From Saccharina japonica (taxonomy: Eukaryota; Sar; Phaeophyceae; Laminariales; Laminariaceae): DNA of 64,000 nt. The notes under the pieces were generated by a model that did not search any database, was not told the DNA's origin, and saw only the letters and a program-made list of their open reading frames with translations. Shown in pieces: positions 44,601 through 54,576 of the stretch; within the stretch, counting starts at the first letter, position 1; each line of letters begins with the position of its first letter. Both the position numbers and the translations under genes were made by a program. The DNA is taken from NCBI GenBank assembly GCA_008828725.1, contig MEHQ01000040.1, positions 1 through 64,000 on the forward strand, written 5' to 3'.

Positions 44601-45720
44601 GAGCACGATGACTGGGTTTCGGCCAAATCGAGTAGGGCGTGACAGATGACGTGGTGTGAACGGAGAGGGTGGGGCCCCCATCCAGCCCGCTCAAAACACG
44701 ACATCTGTCACGCACTACTCCTTTTCGCCGGAACCCGGTTATCGTGCCCACTCACCGCGAATCAGAGGCGCACCCCATTCTCCCCATTCACAAGACGACA
44801 TCTGTAGCGTAGTACGCGATGGCCGAAATCCAGTTATCGTGCTCGCTCAGTTTGAATGAGGGACGGCCCCCATCCTCTTCGCTCGGAACACGACGTCTGT
44901 CACGCACTACTCTCTTAGAGGCGCCCCCCATCCTTTCCGCTCAAAACGCAACACCTGTAGAGTAGTGTGCAATATTGCTGAAACCCAGTCATCTTGCTTA
45001 CTCGCTTCGAATCAGGGGCGAAGTGAGCAAACATGATAACTGGATTCCGGCCATAGTGCGTACTATTCTACAGATGTAGTGTTGTGAACGGGTGAGGATG
45101 AGGACCACCCCTGATTCACCGTGAGCGAGCGCGATAGCCGTGTTTCGGCCAAATCGCGTACTACTCTACAAATGTCGTGTTCTGAGCGGAGAGGATGGGG
45201 GCCGCCCCTGATTTACCGTGAGCGAGAACGATGACTGGGTTTCGGCCAAATCGAGTAGGGCGTGACAGATGACGTGTTGTGAACGGAGAGGGCGGGACCC
45301 CCATCCCGCCGGCTCAAAACACGACATCTGTCACACACCACTCATGTTCGCCGAAACCCGGTTATCGTGCTTACTCACCGCGATTCAGAGGCGCACTCCA
45401 TCCTTCCCGTTCACAACACGACATCTGTAGAGTAGTACGCGATGGCCGAAATCCAGTTATCGTGCTCCCTCAATTCGAATGAGGGGCGGCCCTCATCCAC
45501 TCCGCCCAGAACACTACATCTGTCACACACTACTCAATTCGAACGAAACCCAGGTATCGTGCTCGCTCACTTTGAATCAGGGGCGGCCCCCATCCTACCC
45601 GATTACAACACGACATCTGTAGGCTATTTCGCGATTAGGCCTAAACCCAGTTATCGTTCTCTCATATGGTGAATCCGGGGCGTCCCCGATCCTCTCCGCT
45701 CAGAACACGACATCTGTACA
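41605..45720. repeat. Satellite array, ~637-bp higher-order units of ~105-bp monomers
   Basis: The basic monomer contains ACACGACATCTGT, GTAGTACGCGATGGCCGAAA, CCAGTTATCGTGCTCGCTCA, TTCGAATCAGGGGCGGCC and CATCCTCTCCGCTC. It occurs on both strands. Six collinear higher-order units start at the word ATGACTGGGTTTCGG at 42059, 42696, 43332, 43970, 44608 and 45231 (spacings 637, 636, 638, 638, 623). Each unit holds about three monomers in one orientation and three to four in the other. Orientation switches at GAATCAGGCGCGGCCGCCCC/TGATTC and at GTGGGGCCCCCATCC. Reading frames of about 100-148 codons repeated in every unit are a by-product of the low-stop satellite, not genes. Confidence 0.95.
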
Positions 45721-46400
45721 AGCGTTTAACTACCGACGCCGCTGCTACCCTATTCTCCGTTATCACTGCTCCTCCCTCTCCGCCCTCCTCGACACTAAAC
45801 CGGATGGGCACGGGCCCACGCCCGATTGCGGCACGGTGCAGCGCATACACAACGGCTATTTCCACTGTGCACACCAGCCAGGTGATTAGTTTGCACAGTG
45901 CGACAACGCACATACAACAGCTTCTACAGCACTTCTACATACACCAGCCGGGAGTACTATAGGTTTCCCTAATGGGGCAGTCTATATGCGTGAAGATGCT
46001 GTCATGTGGCACCACACCGCGCCTACGTTTGTTAAGCAGCGCCAAACTTTCAACAAAATCGTCCCAAACGGGTAGATACCACACAAACAAGAACACACCG
46101 GGCCCTCAGCACAGTGCAGGGCGCCGGCCTGTTTACTAAGCAACGCCGGCCTCCACCAAAGCGTTACAAAGGGGAGGGAGGGAGGGAGGGGGGGCTTGAA
46201 AGGTCCCCCGAAACACGGCAACTCTTTGTCCCGGTACGGCATAGCGTAACTCACGTACGATACGCTACGCACACGAGCTTCGACAAAGAAAAGTGCACAA
46301 CCCCTACCTCAATACCCCACACGCACCCTCCCGACCCCCCCCACCGACACGCGACACGCTCTCCATCCTGGCAAGGTACAAGATATAACGCACATATAGC
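45721..46400. other. Unassigned stretch
   Basis: No exon recognised. A GAGG run (46173-46195) is present. Confidence 0.35.
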
Positions 46401-46409
46401 AGAAACGAT

Positions 46410-46580
46410 AACGTGATGAACAAGACCTCAACCTTCTACCGCCGCCGCCACTGCCACTGTCACCCCCACATGGTCTCTTAAGCCGTGACAGGATATCACG
46501 GCTTAGGAGACGATAGGGGGGCGGCGGTAGTAGTGGCGGCAACAGCGGTAGAATGCTGAGGTCGTGTTTATCACGTTGTT
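46410..46580. repeat. Hairpin 1: ~82-bp arms, 7-base loop
   Basis: The left arm AACGTGATGAACAAGACCTC continues through CTACCGCCGCC to GTCTCTTAAGCCGTGA. The loop is CAGGATA. The right arm runs TCACGGCTTAGGAGAC back to GAGGTCGTGTTTATCACGTT. Pairing is near-complete in the inner 16 and outer 35 bases, and looser in the CCGCC-rich middle. It could be a foldback MITE or a transcribed stem-loop precursor. Confidence 0.75.
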
Positions 46581-46661
46581 GTCATGTTGTCCAACCTCGA
46601 CTTCATATGGCTTGGCTTTTCTTGCCGCGCCTTGCCTTTGCCATTGCCTTGCATTGGCTGT

Positions 46662-46796
46662 TTGGCAGCGAAAGAGGCAAGCCAGCTGTAGTTCGTTCGC
46701 TTTAACGCCCGGAAAAAGGTGCCGCATAGCCGGATGCGGCGCCTTTCCAGGCATTAAAGCACATAAATTACGGCTGGCCGTCTCTCCCGCCGCCAA
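46662..46796. repeat. Hairpin 2 (foldback element)
   Basis: TTGGCAGCGAAAGAGGC at the left and GTCTCTCCCGCCGCCAA at the right are inverted, as are GCTTTAACGCCCGGAAAAAG and CTTTCCAGGCATTAAAGC. The centre is GCCGCATAGCCGGATGCGGC. Flanking GGCAAGG words also pair. Confidence 0.75.
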
Positions 46797-46838
46797 TAAA
46801 GGCAAGGCAAGGTAAGGGCAAAGGCATTTGCCTTTGTT

Positions 46839-46972
46839 TTGGCGGCGAGAGAGCCAGCTAGCGGAAGTGTATGTCCTTCAATGCCTGGAAAAAGGAGCCG
46901 CATGGCCGGATGCGGCGCCTTTCCAGGCATTAAAGCACATAAAGTACGGTTGGTCGTCTCTCCCGCCGCCAA
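46839..46972. repeat. Hairpin 3, second copy of hairpin 2
   Basis: TTGGCGGCGAGAGAGCCAGC .. GTCTCTCCCGCCGCCAA, same centre GCCGCATGGCCGGATGCGGC. About 85 % like hairpin 2 by eye, in direct tandem with it, separated by AAGGCAAGGC repeats. Confidence 0.8.
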
Positions 46973-47259
46973 TAAAGGCAAGGCAAGGCAAGGTAAAGGT
47001 AAAGGCAAAGCAAAGGAAAAGCAAGGCAAGGAAAGCCAAGCCAAGTCGAGATTGGACAAACAAGAAAACGCGATTAACGCAACCTGAACGCTCTAACGCC
47101 GCCGCAGCGACTGCCATCCCCCCATCCTCTTAGCTATAAGATCAGGACATGCGGAATCAGTCCCCCCCTTCTCTTTCTCCCTCCCTTTCATCGCTTATAC
47201 TTCGCGACAGGTGCCCTGACACTCTCTAAGCCATCTAATACCCCCCCCGGTGGCAGACT
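46973..47259. other. Spacer 3' of the three-exon gene
   Basis: AAGGCAAGGC repeats (46976-47042) run into unique sequence. No separate gene seen. Confidence 0.4.
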
Positions 47260-47445
47260 TCACACGTCGTCCCCGAATGCTGGCATCGGCTTGCCAAGCA
47301 TCTCCAACTTGGTAACAAACCCCGCGAGGTAGCCAGCTTCCAAGCTGCAACGAGGCACATTTGTGGAATACATTAAAGCGCGCACCAAACGGGGAGACGT
47401 GGTTGGTAGGTTTGTCATGCAAGGGAAGCTTGAGACATATTCATG
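47260..47445 (-). CDS. Terminal exon of three-exon gene
   Basis: On the minus strand the acceptor GTATGTTCAACAG (ends 47446) opens a phase-0 frame of 61 codons: HEYVSSFPCMTNLPTTSPRL, VRALMYSTNVPRCSLEAGYL, AGFVTKLEMLGKPMPAFGDD, V, then TGA (47262-47260). Balanced composition, two Cys, no repeats. It follows in phase from the exon ending at 47766, with a 320-base intron between. No family recognised. Confidence 0.5.
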   Translation of the reverse strand, partial: HEYVSSFPCMTNLPTTSPRLVRALMYSTNVPRCSLEAGYLAGFVTKLEMLGKPMPAFGDDV

Positions 47446-47765
47446 CTGTTGAACATACAGACGGAATGAAGACACCCTCCAAGAAGGAACGATATACGTA
47501 CTCAGCGTAGATATGCATTGAAAACGAGGAAAGGAAGCTTGTCAAGGGTTTCGCCTTGTGGAGGGCCGATGGCATCGATAATACAGTTTTTTTCTGCGCG
47601 TCCACGTGCCTCTCTATCTATCCTCTTCTCGTGGACGCTAATATGGTTCTTGGTTAGTAATTCAAAGCGTGGCAAGACGATCTCACGATGATGGGGCCAT
47701 GTTCAGGAGAAGCACCCTGCTTTGACGTAACACCATTTTTTACAGACTTGACTAACGAAGCATAC

Positions 47766-48006
47766 ATCATACATTAGGGGACCCAAGACGTTGAAGTCAG
47801 CAGTTGCAGTACCGGCCGTGAGATATTGATACTTCAGCAAGTTCTTAAACCATCCGATGGGTTCGGTTCTTCGCGCCGAAAGTGCTGCCTGGAGCGTTAC
47901 TGTAGATGCCCTATCACGCCCCAACATATCAACCACCTCGCGAAGTGAATCGACATTGTTCTGTGTCCTCGCAATTCCACCGATTGCGACCGCAATATAT
48001 CCGTAA
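47766..48006 (-). CDS. Middle exon of three-exon gene
   Basis: The acceptor GACATTGAG (ends 48007) is followed by one base completing the Arg codon split from the upstream exon. The frame continues YGYIAVAIGGIARTQNNVDS, LREVVDMLGRDRASTVTLQA, ALSARRTEPIGWFKNLLKYQ, YLTAGTATADFNVLGPLMYD, to a phase-0 donor GAT/GTATGC. Length 241 = 1 + 240, so both borders fit the neighbours. The mix of amphipathic helix and Gly/Ala segments looks like a folded enzyme or membrane-associated domain. I cannot name the family. Confidence 0.5.
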
Positions 48007-48307
48007 CTCAATGTCCGCGCACGAGTTTGTTTTCGTTGGTCAGAGTTAGCCGGGGGGGGGGGGGGGTGCAAAGCCACCGAGCCCGATCGCAGCTACACGG
48101 GGTGTACCCCAGAACCGAAACGCGGGACTGCCATTCGTTGATACACTACCCTGAAAAGCGCTGTGGCATCACTAGTTTTACCCGGCCCTCGAGGATCAGC
48201 CGGCCGGTAGCCTCTTCAAGACACCGCATACAGTAGTTACGATGGTCTGTTCTGGACCATCAACATGCACTGGTGGTAGGCGACAATTTCGACTGTTCAT
48301 GGCTTAC

Positions 48308-48402
48308 CGGTGTTCGTTGAACTCGGGCCACGCGTTGAAGAGGGGCATCTTGTCGACCTGGCCGTCGAGGCATCCCACAAACCATGCCCATACGTCGTTT
48401 GC
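48308..48402 (-). CDS. Upstream exon of three-exon gene
   Basis: A polypyrimidine-rich acceptor (TCGATCATTTCC, then ACAACACGCCCTAG) and a strong donor (CACCG/GTAAGC) frame a 95-base exon reading ANDVWAWFVGCLDGQVDKMP, LFNAWPEFNEH plus a split Arg codon. The next intron is 301 bases and includes a 14-base G/C run. No ATG start is present, so at least one more exon lies upstream (above 48402) or the gene is a fragment. It lies between the hairpins and the second duplication copy, in sequence that is single-copy within the window. Confidence 0.5.
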
Positions 48403-51235
48403 CTAGGGCGTGTTGTGGAAATGATCGATTGGAAGAGGCGAGACATGGTCGAAGTTAAATCGAGGTGCATTGTATGGGTAGCAGGACAACGGCTCGTGGG
48501 TGGTGAGACGAGTGTCTCACACAGCTTAGAAAACTCCCCCTAAACCCACGAGCGCGCAATAGGATTTATATTTAAGGATTTATAAAGTTTATAGTATGTA
48601 CTGGTACATATAACTTTTTTATGATGAAGGGCATTGCTTCATGCGCGCACCCGCGGACTGCCAAACGACGCACGTTTTGCAGTCTCGTTTCCTCGGTGTA
48701 CGATGTGCACCTAATCTTCGTTTAAACAATTCTGGTCAAGGTTTGCTAGGTAGCATCTCAGTGCCTTTCGCGGACAGGACATTGGACTCGTCTGTTCTTT
48801 AGAGATTTTTGCTACATAGAGTTAAGGCCGTCTATTAAGAAACGTCAGTTTGGCGTTGAGGCTCAATGCCTTATTTTGTACGCATAAACAGACGCTTCCA
48901 ATTTCTCCGGGTTTCTTCAACCGTAGTAGTTATTAAACGGGATATTTCTTAGTTCCAGGGCGGTTTCGGGGGCAGGCGGCTGGACATGTCCGGTTGAATA
49001 TGTTGTTTTTTTAATCAAAACTGATCATTAAAGAAGGCAAAGCAGGAGACTCCGCCACACAATGAATAACACTGCGGGAGGGACCCAGGGAGTGTTGTAC
49101 AGTATAAATAGTACACAAGCAGTGCTGTAGCTTGCGTTTCTTATTTTTTTTGGCGTTTCCGAATATACTTCATATTTCATATCTGGCATCGCGCGGGCGT
49201 CGATCACTGATGTTTCTTGTAGTTGTTGTTTCCTAATCGTGTCGGCGAGTTTGAGCTATGTTTCTTACGCTGAATTCCTCGTGTTTTGTGAAAGGCTGAG
49301 CCTCAACTTCTTACCAGCATAATTCTTAATAGCGGCCTTGGCTGTTGTATGCAGTAGCTGTATAGCCGGTCGGCAACGACCGCTGGTTGAAGGATCGGAA
49401 GACATGAAGTGTATGTGCCTTATTGCTTTCCATATAGTTGCGTGTAGTGTGTAGATATATACGTACAGTAGTCGTATGCAAATAGGTTAGGCCGACATGG
49501 TATTTTGTAATATCGTGACATCCGAACCGGGACCAGTTTCATTGGTATGCTGCTGTTCTTGTGTGTTCTGTAATCTGTAATAGTCTGACTGTTGCCGGCG
49601 TGGCTGTAGACCAATCAATTCAGGGTGGTGTATTTCAACCATAGGGTTCTCGTGTGAGTTGATCTGTGTTTGGGGGCCTCGACCATTGTTTCCTGAGTCG
49701 TACTCCTGTATCAGGTCGCCCTTTCTATGAGTAAGTGTTACCAGGGACTCGTTATATACCAGTATCATTCTGCGCAACCGCAACCAACCAGCGCTGCTGC
49801 CGCACGTGGTTACCTGGTGGTGGGTAACGACGTTATCGTGTGCTTGTGCTCCTTGGTTGTACGAGGGCTTATTTATGTAGCAGTGCTTGTACAGAAGTAG
49901 TACTTCGAATAAGGTGGACGCGAAGGACCGACGCGGTCGAGAGATTTGCGCTGTCGAAAGCGAGTGCCTGGTCATGGACACGCGACGACGGATTGGTACG
50001 TAGGGAGGGCATATGGGCGGCTTGTCAGGGGGGTAATAAAATAGTTGCTACTACAGCAGTGCAGTACTTCTTGTGTGCTGCAAGTGTTTCTCCACAAGAA
50101 GGGTTTTTGCATGGGCCGTCGATTTCCACCGAGTGGTTTGCACTCTGATCATCGTTGGCCGTTCTGTTACGGGTCGTCGCGAGTTCAAGCGAACGTACAT
50201 CTAAACGTCTGACGCTTACAATGCTGGGCTAAAACCGACGTTACAGCAGCATTGATTATTGATGTGCATTTGACTTTGTGTTCGTGTGTTGTCCTTTGCA
50301 GCCAATATGATGAGCAGATTTGACCGCTTACTTATTCGAGAAAGTGGTTGAGGGCTCCAGTCAATTTTACGCGGAGAATCGATTCACGTGGCCGACCAAT
50401 AGTTTGTGAGAGATTGTCTGCCTTCACTTTTCCTTACGCTGTGTGCGTTGTTTCGTCTATATACGTACATCCGTACAGCATGTTCGTATCGTACAGATGT
50501 GCTGCCTGGATAAACATCTCGTTGGCGGTCCACCTGCCATCGTTTCACTCCGACAACAAAACAAATTACAGCAGTATATGCATACTGCCATGTCGAGAAA
50601 CTGAAATTTTACGGGTGACACGGTATGCTGATGAGCCAACGGTCGACCGAACCTTGCGCCTGCCCCTCGCAGTTGGGTTTTACGACGCGATATATCGCTT
50701 GTCACGCGTGTCCTACAGGCGCAAGCTACAAACAAGTATACGTATCCCTACCACCATACTGTACTGCAAGTCATTGCTGCTGTGTACCAATGCCAGGTAT
50801 ACAAGAAGTACTGATCAAACAGTGTGAAACCACGTACTCGCACAGCTTAGGAACTGGGGAAAATCATTTTGTTGTGGCCCTGCTTCCCAACAATGCTTTC
50901 GGTTTACCAGTCTCTCTCAGAGACAACAATCTGAATAAACGTATACACACGAAGCCCGTGCGAGCTTGCATGGATATTCGCAAATGCAAGTGGTGTTCGA
51001 ATCCGACCTCATGATACCGGCAATGTACATAACGAAACGCGTGCACGCCACCAGTAGAAAATATCTATTATTAATATGAATAGTAGCGGTTCGTGACCGA
51101 GGGAGGTAATACTTGTTTCGGACTACATACAAGCATTGCCTCAGCTGTCCGCTACAGATACCAGGTACGTGGCGCAGCAGTAGCGGATGTCTGCATCTAC
51201 AGCAGCAGTACAACCAATATTCAGTACTTTCGTGA

Positions 51236-51325
51236 CCACAGAGCTTGTACCTCTACCGGATGAAAACTCGGTACGGGGTACGGGCACTGGGTGTGCTGGA
51301 TGTCGACGGGTAGAAAGACCGCACA
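51236..51325 (+). repeat. GTGAAGAACACAC-family repeat, partial
   Basis: TCGTGACCACAGAGCTTG, GGGCACTGGGTGTGCTGG, ATGTCGACGGGTAGAAAG, then GCACACATAC. Matches the 3' half of copy 58101. Confidence 0.65.
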
Positions 51326-51519
51326 CATACATGGCCATAGAACATAATAAGCATTGAAAGCATTTCGGCACATAAATCATGCTGCAGGTACTGCTGTACG
51401 CGCGTACTGTAGAAGCTGTGACCTTCGCGGTGCCGTTGACCATAGACTGCGCAGTACTACCAGCATATCTGGTACTATGCCCTAGAGACCAGGGCAACGT
51501 CCATCGGGACTGACTTGCG

Positions 51520-52070
51520 CTTCGCTTGTGGAGCTTTTCACATCGTCGAGCATGCAACACATCATGATCACATTTCAAAATGACTGCAAGAACGATGCCC
51601 CCGAAAAAGCGACGGGGAACCAAGGCGCGAAAACGATTTACAACCCTGGTCGAGGGACAGCACAAGTACAACAAGGCGTTGCGTTGCTTCTTTTTAGGGG
51701 CAGAGTCGGAGCCTCGATCGCAGTGAGCGATATCGGTTTGCGATCGGGCGCACGCCCTCGGCGCAATTCGTTGGCAGTGGTGTGCCCGGCGAACGCAGGC
51801 GACTCTTATCCGAGAGCGTCCATCCCTACGCTCGCGTGCAGCTTCTACTCGACTTTATAGTGCACACTCCCCCGTTTCAGAAAGTTCAAAATCACACGCC
51901 ACGGGCATCAGCAGAGAAAGTCAAACCTGGAGGCTGGAGGAAGGACGCCCAGCGCGAGAAGGAGGCCGAAGACTTTGTAGCTGGCAATATGCGGCAAAAG
52001 GGTGTTACTTCTGAACTCCGAACAACTCCGCACTCAACTGGCTCACCGCGGTTGTGACATGGAGGTCAAA
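51520..52070 (+). CDS. Coding-like segment in duplication copy 2
   Basis: 51526-51690 reads VELFTSSSMQHIMITFQND, then KTIYNPGRGTAQ. A second frame, 51782-52057, reads SESVHPYARVQLLLDFIVHT, PPFQKVQNHTPRASAEKVKP and GGWRKDAQREKEAEDFVAGN, ending at TGA. The latter has good protein composition (charged helix at the end) and is unmatched in copy 1, where this part is deleted. The junction between the frames may be an intron or a frameshift. Not identified. Confidence 0.35.
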
Positions 52071-52731
52071 AGATCTCGCACCTCGCACGCTCGTTTCGTG
52101 AATGACGGCGTTCGTAAAGAGTTGGATGGCGGTTGAGGAGCGGTGGAAAAGTTTCCAGTGTGTGCGGCGTCAATGGAGAAATGTGAAATGTGTTGGTTCG
52201 TCATGTTCTACTCCTGTACGAGCGATGCTGCACGGTGGGAATCAGGGACAACTCCAGAGCCACGAGGGAACTCTCGCGCAGCTCATGGACGCAAGCGTCG
52301 GTGGCAGAAGCCGAGCTACTCCGGTTGGATTTGTCTCAACAAACGCTTGGAAGAGCCAGCACTGCTCCTTGTTCAACGAGAGCTCTACTGATACAATGTA
52401 CCAGGTACCAGATACGATGCATTGGAACTATACGTAGGTACTCGTAGTCTATTCTGGTACTGCTGCTGTACTTCGCGTACGAGGTGCAGGTACGCTTGGT
52501 GCAGCGCTACTTTCTTTGAGTTGATACGTATATAGCAGGAACAGGTTCCTATGGTATCGCCTGTGCAAGCGCTCGTTTCAGTCAGTTGCCGTAAGTGCGC
52601 TCGCTTCAGTGCGGCCATCAATCGGGAATCAATTCGAATTTTGAAAGAAGGAAGGAACACCACGAGCCCTGCCGTAGGCTACTGCTGCAAGATCAAGATT
52701 GATACATCCCATGCCGGTACCAGGTACATGC

Positions 52732-52808
52732 ACTCTGTCCGAAATAGTAAGAGCCATTGAATTCTCATATTCATACCAAAACGTTCCTTATGTATCCAGA
52801 CAGAGTGG
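52732..52808. mobile_element. Tiny MITE with CTCTGTCCG ends, copy 2
   Basis: CACTCTGTCCGAAATAGTAAG at the left; reversed right end CACTCTGTCTGGATACATAAG. 77 bases, ends shared with 38819-38896. Confidence 0.5.
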
Positions 52809-53082
52809 TGCAATGACTGCTGTACCTGGTGTGATACCTGGTACGACGTGCAGTGCCTTCCTGGTATCATACATATACTAATGCAGCAGCTGTAGGTCTA
52901 TATTATTTATGTACCAACATACCGCACGTAGGAGCATGGTACTGAGCTGGCCATTCAACCTCCCCAAATGAAAGAGACAACCCCGATCGAATACAGCAGT
53001 GCACTCGTGACTCGCGACCATGCCCGACCCAAATCAGGGATGTACATTATTTTACCTTGTTCGTGGCACTGCTCGCGACATG

Positions 53083-53160
53083 TGACGGCAAGGCCCACAG
53101 GTTGGGGGCTAGGGTTAGGGTTAGAGGTAGGGTTGCCGTGAAGCTTGCCGTGGGCCTTGC
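53083..53160 (+). repeat. Interstitial telomere-like tract inside an inverted repeat
   Basis: GGGCTAGGGTTAGGGTTAGA, GGTAGGG (53106-53133) contains two to three TTAGGG units. It is bracketed by GACGGCAAGGCCCAC (53086) and GTGGGCCTTGCCGCGGC (53150), which are inverted. Confidence 0.6.
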
Positions 53161-53644
53161 CGCGGCAGTCGTTCCGCAAATGCCGCGACATGATGTCGCG
53201 GCACGTCGCGGGCATTACCACGAAAAAGTAAAGTTATGTGCATGTATGTACATGCCTCAAAAAGTCTGTCGCTATACTCACCATTTGTTCTACTACACTG
53301 CACGCAGGCAGTCCGGAATCTCTCGTGCGATTCATATTAATAGTCTATCAAGAGGTGATCTGTCTTGCACTACTACGTCGGTTCCCTGGTTTACGTACGT
53401 GGTCTACTATTGTAGTATAGCTCTTGCTCCACTACATCATACTATGACACCGCTGCTGCTGTGTTACATGGGCGCGAACCGCAATAGACCAAGTTATATC
53501 TCTTAAATTTAAGAACGGATGCCGTGTGCCGTACTTGTGCAGCAGAGCGATCACGGCAATAATGCTGTCCGCAGGTTTCCCCCCCCAACGAGTTTCTCGT
53601 TCCCGTCGTGTGTGGCATGTGGCATCAGCAGTTACTAGTAGTGT

Positions 53645-54060
53645 TGTGAACCAACAACCAGAAAAGCGTCTTTCGATCGGTTGTTCGGTCGATTTTATAT
53701 GATTGAAACCAACCATTTTTGAATCGTTTTTCGGTTGCCAAAAACCGACCGAAATCACAACCGACTTGGCATTTTTAGTTCCCTGTACCCTACGCCGATA
53801 ACACGTACATATCTGCTTGAAAAGCTCAAAAGCCGACCAAAACCGACCGACAGTGTTTAGTAAAACAACTCAAAATCTACAGAGCCATTTTCCCAGTCGG
53901 TGCACAATCCTGAAACCAACACACGCACATCGAATCCTTCTCAATCTCGGTCTTACATTCGGTATTTTTGTTGGGAAACCGACCGAGGAACAGGACGATA
54001 ATAAGTGTTCGGTTTCGGTTCACTTCGGTTAGATGAAAACATCGACCGAAACAGACCGAT
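53645..54060. mobile_element. AT-rich TCGGTT insertion (hAT-like)
   Basis: Starts TAGTGTTGTGAACC and is filled with ACCGACCGAAA / TTTCGGTTCACTTCGG words in both orientations. It is absent from the corresponding part of copy 1 of the duplication. The style (TCGGT/AACCGA filler) resembles degenerate hAT derivatives, but no paired ends were proven. Confidence 0.35.
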
Positions 54061-54576
54061 ATTTTCGACAATAGTAAGGAATAAGTAAATGTCGCTCTTT
54101 CAGATTTGATTGGTGAAACGTCGGTTAGGAGTTGGCAACAACGTTCATAGGTGAGACTACAGCAGTATTGGTGTACTGGTAATTTTGTCAAGTATTTAGG
54201 TGTGATTGATCTATTAATATAACCTTTCACGTTTTAAGCCAGTGTATTATATTGATGAGTAGTTTTTTTTTAGTATTATTTTAGTCTACGAGTATTGCAT
54301 GCGGATGGCATGATGACTGGAATAGGCGCTGCACATTGTCAGATGGCCAAAGGAATAATAAAACAAAAACTCGACCGAGTAAGTTAAGTTTTCCGTTCTC
54401 ACCACTAGCCATCGTACGTACTGCCTGTGTACGGCCGGCTATCTTCTCGAGGAGGAAAACAATGATTTGTATACGAGTATATGTACGAAGTACAGCAGTA
54501 TATTCCATATACAAGGCTTACGTACTGCTGCTGCATTAGACTGACACTGTACAGGCAGCACAGCAGCAGTTTGGTT

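Noticed and set aside
49487..49981. 164-codon minus-strand frame
   Set aside because: The collinear region of the other duplication copy (about 21440-21860) does not conserve the peptide, arguing against coding.
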